A DNA stretch of 21,731 nucleotides from Devosia sp. Lineage in GTDB: Bacteria > Pseudomonadota > Alphaproteobacteria > Rhizobiales > Devosiaceae. Positions 16,947-21,731 of the stretch are shown here, piece by piece. Every line of letters begins with the position of its first letter. Positions within the stretch are counted from its first letter, which is position 1. Where the stretch lies: contig JAQGKH010000254.1 in assembly GCA_028290225.1 (NCBI GenBank), forward strand, positions 1 through 21,731, read 5' to 3'. The notes under the pieces are model-generated. The model did not search any database. It was not told the DNA's origin and saw only the letters and a program-made list of their open reading frames with translations. Made by a program: the position numbers and the translations under genes.

Positions 16947-17888
16947 CTAGTGCCCCGCAGCTGACAGTGTTGCCAGCTGCGTTTCGCTCAGCTTGAGCCG
17001 CACGCCCTTGGCCAGGCTCTTGACCTGCTCCACGGATGTGGCCGAAGCGATCGGGGCGGAAATGCCTGGCTGCGCCACGATCCAGCCCAGCGCCACTTCG
17101 GCCGGACTGGCATCCACCTCCGCGGCCACGGCGTCGAGCGCCTGGAGGATCGCCTCGCCCTTGGGGTTGAGGTAGTCCTTCATCCCGCCCCCGCGCTGGC
17201 TTTTGCCCAGATCGGCCTCCGAACGGTATTTGCCGGTCAGGAATCCCGAAGCCAGGCTGTAATAGCAGATGATGCCGAGCTCGCCACTGAGGGCCATCTG
17301 CTGCACCTCGCCTTCCACCTCGTCGCGATCATAAAGATTGAAGCGCGGCTGCAGCACATCATAGCGCGGCAGGGACTTGATCACCGATATTTCATGGGCT
17401 TCGCGCATCATCGCGGCGGTGTAGTTCGACGCCCCGATCACCCGCACCTTGCCCGAGCGGATCAGCACATCGTAAGCCGCAAGCGTTTCCTCATGCGGGG
17501 TTTGCGGATCGGGCCAGTGGCTCTGGTAAAGGTCGATATAGTCGGTCTGCAACCGGCGCAGCGACTCTTCCACGGCGCTCTTGATGGCCTCGGCACCCAA
17601 GCCTCCCGGCGTGTTGGCCGAGTTGACCTTGGTGAAGATATGGACGCTCTCGCGATTGCCGCGGGCCTTGAGCCATTCCCCGATAATGGTTTCACTCTGG
17701 CCGGGCGGGTTGCCGGGCACCCAGTTGGGATAGCCTTCAGCAGTGTCGATTGCGGTGAAGCCCTCGCCCACAAAGGCATCCAGCACCTCAAAGCCGGCTT
17801 TCTGGTCCACGGTCCAGCCGAACACATTGCCGCCCAGCACCAGGGGTTCAATCACGAGTTCACTGCGTCCAAGCGGGCGACGGTCCAT
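16947..17888 (-). CDS. aldo/keto reductase
   Basis: A 313-residue NADPH-dependent oxidoreductase with the (beta/alpha)8 fold. The catalytic tetrad is visible: Asp48 and Tyr53 in AIDTAEGYPN, Lys87 in IFTKVN, His124 in YQSHWPD. Cofactor-binding segments include VIGASNY, YYSLASGFLTGKY and the C-terminal GISAPIASATSVEQ. It resembles the YajO/Tas/PdxI-like group that reduces small aldehydes and ketones; the true substrate is unknown. The start at 17888 has AAAGGAGAG upstream, clearly better than 17963. It is the last gene of a three-gene unit with the secreted protein (11 bp gap) and VOC protein. Confidence 0.93.
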   Translation of the reverse strand: MDRRPLGRSELVIEPLVLGGNVFGWTVDQKAGFEVLDAFVGEGFTAIDTAEGYPNWVPGNPPGQSETIIGEWLKARGNRESVHIFTKVNSANTPGGLGAEAIKSAVEESLRRLQTDYIDLYQSHWPDPQTPHEETLAAYDVLIRSGKVRVIGASNYTAAMMREAHEISVIKSLPRYDVLQPRFNLYDRDEVEGEVQQMALSGELGIICYYSLASGFLTGKYRSEADLGKSQRGGGMKDYLNPKGEAILQALDAVAAEVDASPAEVALGWIVAQPGISAPIASATSVEQVKSLAKGVRLKLSETQLATLSAAGH

Positions 17889-17899
17889 GGGGCTCTCCT

Positions 17900-18409
17900 T
17901 TAGGGATCTGGTACGGTAACGCCCGGGGGCCCATTCGGTTCGGCAGGCACTGTGGGCGCGCAATAAGCCAGCGCGCGATTGATCTCATAAAGCGAGCCGG
18001 CAAGCGGGATGAAGTTGAGCGGCGCGGCTGGCCCTTCCTTCGGGTGAAGATAGGCCACGGCGCCGTTCCTGAGATTGTTCAGCAACCAGCCATCGGCATC
18101 GGGGAGCCTTGCCCCGTAAGGGCCCTCGCCGGTCTGGGCCGCAATGGTGCGGTTGGTGCGGTCGATGGTCACCAGCCACTCGCCGTCATGCCCTTCGGGG
18201 CGGCTGGTATGAGCATAGATGCCCACCGAAAAGTCATCTTCGCAGCGCACCGCGATGCAGGTGAATTTTTCGGGCGTCGAGCCGAGGGCGCAACCCAGCG
18301 TCGCCCGGTCGCCCTCGCCCTTGAGCGGAGAATAGCTCCAGCCCTGCTGCTGGGCCTGGACGGTTCCCAGCAACAGGAGGCTCGCGATGGCAGCCCGCAC
18401 CATGATCAT
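17900..18409 (-). CDS. secreted protein of unknown function (169 aa)
   Basis: The product starts MIMVRAAIASLLLLGTVQAQ, a signal peptide with a likely cleavage after VQA (about residue 19). The mature part has four cysteines (about 40, 51, 56 and 153), enough for two disulfides in the periplasm, and segments such as CIAVRCEDDFSVGIYAH, GEWLVTIDRTN and NFIPLAGSLYEINRALAYC. The ATG overlaps the stop of the VOC gene (ATGA), which decides the start and implies coupled translation; a second ATG two codons on is possible. No family is recognised. The tail is Pro-rich. Confidence 0.8.
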   Translation of the reverse strand: MIMVRAAIASLLLLGTVQAQQQGWSYSPLKGEGDRATLGCALGSTPEKFTCIAVRCEDDFSVGIYAHTSRPEGHDGEWLVTIDRTNRTIAAQTGEGPYGARLPDADGWLLNNLRNGAVAYLHPKEGPAAPLNFIPLAGSLYEINRALAYCAPTVPAEPNGPPGVTVPDP

Positions 18410-18804
18410 GGCGGGCTTCGGGTCTCGATCAAGTCCCAGCGGTTGCCGTAAAGATCCTCGAACACCGCAACGCTCCCATAAGGCTCATGGCGGGGCGGCT
18501 CGACAAAGCGGACGCCCCGGACGGTCATGGCGGCATGGTCGCTGGCAAAATCATCGGTTTCGAGGAACAGCATCACCCGGCCGCCGGTTTGCCGGCCTAC
18601 CACGGCTTGCTGTTGCGGGCCCTCCGCCCGTGCCAGCAGCAGCCGTGCGCCGCTAGCCCCGCCCGGAGCCACCAGCACCCAGCGCTTGCCTGCGCCAAGG
18701 TCGGTATCGGCCAGGAGGGTGAACCCCAATATGCTGCAGTAATACTGGATGGCCGCGTCGTATTCGTCCACCAGCACCGTCACTGTTGCAATCGATTGTG
18801 CCAT
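18406..18804 (-). CDS. VOC-family (glyoxalase/dioxygenase fold) protein
   Basis: A single-domain, about 132-residue protein of the vicinal-oxygen-chelate superfamily. It has the first beta-alpha-beta-beta-beta unit with VLVDEYDAAIQYYCSILGF and a second with VMLFLETDDFASDHAAM, VRFVEPPRHEPYG and VFEDLYGNRWDLIE, where the late Glu is the usual metal ligand position. Members include glyoxalase I, dioxygenases and antibiotic-binding proteins; activity is not assigned. The start at 18804 gives the standard N-terminus, although an ATG at 18819 is in frame and neither has a strong ribosome binding site. First gene of the unit with the secreted protein and aldo/keto reductase; divergent from dppA. Confidence 0.87.
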   Translation of the reverse strand: MAQSIATVTVLVDEYDAAIQYYCSILGFTLLADTDLGAGKRWVLVAPGGASGARLLLARAEGPQQQAVVGRQTGGRVMLFLETDDFASDHAAMTVRGVRFVEPPRHEPYGSVAVFEDLYGNRWDLIETRSPP

Positions 18805-18903
18805 GCGGGCATGGAGCATTGCTGGCCCGTTGCGGTCAAGAGTTGCGTCATGCTCAGCACACGCCGGGGGTCACCGGGAAAAAATCGCGCACGCGTCACA
18901 AGA

Positions 18904-18919
18904 TTGACCAAATGGTCAA
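18904..18919. promoter_or_regulatory. 16-bp palindrome, operator candidate upstream of dppA
   Basis: TTGACCA (18904-18910), AA, TGGTCAA (18913-18919) is a perfect 7-2-7 inverted repeat, about 95 bp before the dppA start and 100 bp before the VOC start. Its left arm contains TTGACC, close to a -35 hexamer. Symmetry of this size is typical of a dimeric repressor such as a GntR- or TetR-family protein; which regulator binds is unknown. Confidence 0.6.
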
Positions 18920-18965
18920 ACTCCCCCATTGCGCTCCCCGGTTTTCTACGCTTTGTTGACGGCAA

Positions 18966-18985
18966 GCCCGGCCGGCAAACCGGGC
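18966..18985 (+). other. hairpin in the dppA 5' leader
   Basis: GCCCGG (18966-18971) and CCGGGC (18980-18985) pair perfectly around an eight-base loop, about 28 bases upstream of the dppA ATG. There is no T-run. It could affect mRNA stability or translation; at this GC content a six-base stem may also be chance. Confidence 0.35.
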
Positions 18986-19013
18986 GTAAAAACTGTTCCG
19001 GGAGACACCAAAC

Positions 19014-20609
19014 ATGACATTGATCAAGAGCCTGCTGGCGGCCACCGCCGTGCTCGCGCTGACTGCCGGCGCGGCGCAGGCCAAGCAACTGGTCTACTGT
19101 TCCGAAGCCTCGCCCGCTCATTTCGATCCCGGTCCGCTGACCGGCGGCAATGATTTCGACGCCAGCTCCCATACCATCTATGACCGTTTGGTGCAGTTCG
19201 AGCCGGGTGGCACGGCCACGATCCCGGGCCTGGCGGAAAGCTGGGACATCTCCGAAGACGGCAAGGAAATCACGTTCCACCTGCGTCCCGGCGTCAAGTT
19301 TCACACCACCTCCTATTTTACCCCCACGCGCGAACTCAACGCCGACGACGTGATCTTCTCGTTTGAGCGCCAGTGGAAGGAAGACAATGCCTGGTACGCC
19401 TATCTCGAGGGCATGACCTGGGACTATTTCCAGGGCATGGACATGGCGCGCTACATCCAGGAAATCCGCAAGGATGACGATCTGACCGTCACCTTCGTGC
19501 TGACCGAGCCCAATGCACCCATGATTGCCAACCTGGCCATGGATTTCGCGGCAATCGTGTCCAAGGAATATGCCGACCAGCTGGAAGCCTCGGGCGACCT
19601 GGCGGCGTTCTCCACCCAGCCCGTCGGCACCGGCCCCTTCATGCTGGTGGACTATCAGCTCGATACCGTGATCCGCTACCAGGCCTTCGCCGATTATTGG
19701 GATGGCAAGCAGCCGATCGATGATCTGGTTTTCGCCATCACCACCGATCCCTCGGTGCGGGCGCAGCGCTTGCTGGCTGGCGAATGCGATGTCATGTCCT
19801 ATCCCGCACCGGCAGACATCGCCCAGCTGCAGGCCGACCAGAACCTGACGGTGATGGAGCAGGAAGGCCTCAACGTCGGCTACATGTCCTATAATGTAAC
19901 CGAGCCGCCGTTCGACAATGTCAACGTCCGCAAGGCCCTGACCATGGCCATCGACAAGGCGGCCATCATCGAGGCGGTCTACCAAGGTGCCGGCCAGGAC
20001 GCCAAGAACCTGATCCCGCCCACCATGTGGTCCTATAACGACGCCACCGCGGTCGATACCTATGATCCGGAAAAGGCCAAGGCGCTGCTGGCGGAAGCCG
20101 GTGTCACCAGCCTGACCACCGATCTGTGGGCCATGCCCGTGTCCCGCCCCTACAATCCCAATGCCCAGCGCGTTGCCGAACTCATCCAGTCCGACTGGGC
20201 CGCTGTGGGCGTGACCGCCAACATCGTCACCTATGAATGGACCGAGTATCGGGAGCGCGGCAAAGCCAAGGATCGCAAGGGCCCGTTCCAGATCGGCTGG
20301 ACCGGCGACAATGGTGATCCGGACAACTTCTTTGCCACCCTGTTCTCCTGCTCGGCCATTGGCGTGTCCAACTACTCGAGCTGGTGCAACCAGGAGTTCG
20401 AAGACCTGATCCAGAAGGCCAAGACCACCTCGGACCAGGAGGAGCGCGCCGAGCTCTACCGCCAGGCTCAGGAAATCTTCAAGGCTGAAGAGCCCGCCAT
20501 GACCCTGGCCCATAGCCGCGTGTTCATGCCCATGAAAAAGACCGTGCTCAACTACAAGATGAGCCCGCTTGGCAACCACTCGTTCAAGGGTGTCGACATC
20601 CAGGAATAG
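19014..20609 (+). CDS. dppA: dipeptide/heme ABC transporter substrate-binding protein DppA
   Basis: The 531-residue periplasmic binding protein (SBP family 5) has a signal peptide cut after AQA (about residue 23). From memory of E. coli DppA the similarity is strong along the whole length: LVYCSEASPAHFDPG, ASSHTIYDRLVQFEPG, ELNADDVIFSFERQ, AMDFAAIVSKEYAD, GLNVGYMSYNV, VYQGAGQDAKNLIPPTMW, PYNPNAQRVAELIQ, and WTGDNGDPDNFFATLFSC. The Asp-rich GDNGDPDNF segment includes the residue that holds the peptide amino group. The four disulfide cysteines of DppA appear conserved (in YCSEA, GECDVM, LFSCSA and SSWCNQ). E. coli DppA also delivers heme, so both peptide and heme uptake are possible. GGGAG precedes the ATG by eight bases. 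dppB and dppC follow. Confidence 0.94.
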   Translation: MTLIKSLLAATAVLALTAGAAQAKQLVYCSEASPAHFDPGPLTGGNDFDASSHTIYDRLVQFEPGGTATIPGLAESWDISEDGKEITFHLRPGVKFHTTSYFTPTRELNADDVIFSFERQWKEDNAWYAYLEGMTWDYFQGMDMARYIQEIRKDDDLTVTFVLTEPNAPMIANLAMDFAAIVSKEYADQLEASGDLAAFSTQPVGTGPFMLVDYQLDTVIRYQAFADYWDGKQPIDDLVFAITTDPSVRAQRLLAGECDVMSYPAPADIAQLQADQNLTVMEQEGLNVGYMSYNVTEPPFDNVNVRKALTMAIDKAAIIEAVYQGAGQDAKNLIPPTMWSYNDATAVDTYDPEKAKALLAEAGVTSLTTDLWAMPVSRPYNPNAQRVAELIQSDWAAVGVTANIVTYEWTEYRERGKAKDRKGPFQIGWTGDNGDPDNFFATLFSCSAIGVSNYSSWCNQEFEDLIQKAKTTSDQEERAELYRQAQEIFKAEEPAMTLAHSRVFMPMKKTVLNYKMSPLGNHSFKGVDIQE

Positions 20610-20616
20610 GATCATT

Positions 20617-20637
20617 GCCGGCGCACCTAGCGCCGGC
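20617..20637 (+). other. first dppA-dppB intergenic hairpin
   Basis: GCCGGCGC (20617-20624) and GCGCCGGC (20630-20637) form a perfect eight-base-pair GC stem with a five-base loop, eight bases after the dppA stop. Without a T-run it is more likely a 3'-end stabiliser of dppA mRNA than a terminator. Confidence 0.65.
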
Positions 20638-20653
20638 CCGTCCACGATAGGAG

Positions 20654-20680
20654 CCTCGGTCCAAGCCGGACCGAGGTTTT
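20654..20680 (+). terminator. terminator-like hairpin between dppA and dppB
   Basis: CCTCGGTCC (20654-20662) and GGACCGAGG (20668-20676) form a perfect nine-base-pair stem with loop AAGCC, followed by TTTT. It lies 30 bp before dppB in the same direction. The likely role is partial termination, so that the binding protein is made in excess over the permease. Confidence 0.72.
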
Positions 20681-20709
20681 CCATTTACAAGGGGCCAAGA
20701 ACCCACCCG

Positions 20710-21717
20710 ATGCTGAACTACATCCTGCGCCGCGTGGCGCTGATCGTGCCGACAATTATTGGCATTTCCATCTGCGCCTTCGCCTTTGTGCGGGTGCTGC
20801 CGGGCGACCCGATCCTGGCCATGGCTGGCCAGCATGGCGTGACGCCCGAGCGCTACGAGATCCTGCGCGAGCAATTCGGCTATAACCTGCCGATCTGGCA
20901 GCAATACTTCAATTATCTCGGCGGCGTGCTGCAGGGCAATTTCGGCGTTTCGCTGTCCACCAAGCGCCCCGTGCTCACCGAGTTCATGACGCTGTTTCCC
21001 GCCACCATCGAGCTCAGCCTTGTTGCGATGTTCTTTGCGGTGGCCATCGGCATTCCTGCCGGTATCTTTGCCGCCGTCAAGCGCGGCTCCTGGTTCGACC
21101 AGCTGACCATGGGCGTGGCGCTGACGGGCTATTCCATGCCCATCTTCTGGTGGGGGCTGCTGCTGATCATCTTTTTCTCGGGCTATCTCGGCTGGACCCC
21201 GGTTTCGGGCCGCATCGCCCTGACCTTCTTTTTGCGCCCCATCACCGGCTTCATGCTGATCGACACGCTGCTTTACGGCAATTGGCCGGCCTTTGTTTCA
21301 GCGCTGCGCCACCTGATCCTGCCGGCAGTGGTGCTGGGCACCATTCCCCTGGCGGTGATCGCCCGGCAGACCCGATCCGCCATGCTCGAGGTGTTGGGCG
21401 AGGATTATGTGCGTACCGCGCGCGCCAAGGGCATGCCGCCAAGGCGCGTGATCAATGTCCATGCGCTGCGCAACGCTCTTATTCCGGTGATCACCACCAT
21501 CGGCCTGCAGGTCGGCCTGCTGCTGGGCGGCGCTATCCTGACCGAAACCATCTTTTCCTGGCCGTGCATCGGCAAGTGTATGATCGATTCCATTTCCAAG
21601 CGTTATTATGTGGTGGTGCAATCGGGCCTGCTGCTGATTGCCCTGATCGTGATGGCCGTGAACCTCCTCGTGGACGTGCTTTACGCCGTCATCAACCCGC
21701 GCATCCGGGTGCAATAG
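20710..21717 (+). CDS. dppB: dipeptide ABC transporter permease DppB
   Basis: The 335-residue inner-membrane permease starts MLNYILRRVALIVPTIIGIS, the standard N-terminus of the DppB/OppB family, and has VRVLPGDPILAMAGQHG then about six hydrophobic segments (about 9-29, 98-125, 132-158, 190-215, 255-285, 300-325). The cytoplasmic EAA loop, which contacts the ATPase, is near residues 228-262 (EDYVRTARAKGMPPRRVINV, then HALRNALIP). An upstream in-frame frame to 20569 covers the dppA end and hairpins and is not real. The ribosome binding site is weak: AAGGGG is about 16 bases upstream. dppC begins two bases after the stop. Confidence 0.94.
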   Translation: MLNYILRRVALIVPTIIGISICAFAFVRVLPGDPILAMAGQHGVTPERYEILREQFGYNLPIWQQYFNYLGGVLQGNFGVSLSTKRPVLTEFMTLFPATIELSLVAMFFAVAIGIPAGIFAAVKRGSWFDQLTMGVALTGYSMPIFWWGLLLIIFFSGYLGWTPVSGRIALTFFLRPITGFMLIDTLLYGNWPAFVSALRHLILPAVVLGTIPLAVIARQTRSAMLEVLGEDYVRTARAKGMPPRRVINVHALRNALIPVITTIGLQVGLLLGGAILTETIFSWPCIGKCMIDSISKRYYVVVQSGLLLIALIVMAVNLLVDVLYAVINPRIRVQ

Positions 21718-21719
21718 CC

Positions 21720-21731
21720 ATGACCGAAGCC
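21720..21731 (+). CDS. dppC: start of next permease gene, probably dppC (cut by window end)
   Basis: Only ATG and three more codons (M-T-E-A) are visible, beginning two bases after the dppB stop. The assignment rests on the order dppA-dppB-dppC usual in this transporter class. Confidence 0.5.

Noticed and set aside
18780..20684. 634-codon open frame on the minus strand opposite dppA
   Set aside because: dppA has a signal peptide, full-length family match and conserved cysteines; the opposite frame is His/Gly/Leu-rich with no recognisable domain, an effect of high GC.

Overview
The window is dense, GC-rich, single-copy chromosomal DNA from an alphaproteobacterium, most likely of the order Hyphomicrobiales (Rhizobiales). 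The best taxonomic marker is a clear RirA iron regulator (9025-9501, three-cysteine cluster motif) with an Irr-type ICE box on its promoter. The DUF1045 protein and the style of the 2-hydroxyacid dehydrogenase fit the same order. A Devosia-like genus is my guess from the overall gene style, not something the sequence proves. I see no insertion sequence, prophage, CRISPR array, tRNA or rRNA.

Layout, left to right. (1) 1-1019: the C-terminal end of a FhuF-type ferric-siderophore reductase, facing an exported SH3-domain protein. (2) 1020-3657: a 2-hydroxyacid dehydrogenase whose usual catalytic Glu-Pro pair is replaced, then rbfA-truB (ribosome maturation and tRNA pseudouridylation, start/stop overlap) and a 57-residue unknown protein. 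(3) 3654-7263: a membrane PAP2 phosphatase divergent from a two-gene unit of a diacylglycerol-kinase-family enzyme and a metallophosphoesterase (ATGA overlap), then a PAS-GGDEF diguanylate cyclase. (4) 7371-8802: a terminator, a 56-residue unknown protein, a possible membrane micro-ORF, a small protein with two HxT motifs (2H-phosphoesterase-like), and a HAD-family 5'-nucleotidase-like protein. (5) 8911-11562: rirA with ICE and TGA-N9-TCA motifs around it, then the ABC-F ATPase uup behind a structured leader. (6) 11559-14525: a LacI-family regulator, a gene-poor stretch with three small unknown ORFs, and a DUF1045 (2H phosphoesterase) protein. (7) 14641-18804: glycerate 2-kinase and a Gfo/Idh/MocA aldose 1-dehydrogenase on +, facing a three-gene unit on - (VOC protein, secreted unknown, aldo/keto reductase). 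(8) 18904-21731: the start of a dppABC peptide/heme ABC importer operon, with a perfect 16-bp palindrome upstream and two strong hairpins between dppA and dppB.

Most genes are core metabolism and housekeeping. The most noteworthy observations are the iron-control sites around rirA, the altered active site of the dehydrogenase, the repeated tail-to-tail gene pairs whose stop codons interlock in the same four bases, the dpp operator candidate, and several tiny ORFs with good ribosome binding sites. I did not find convincing evidence of a wholly new multi-gene system.
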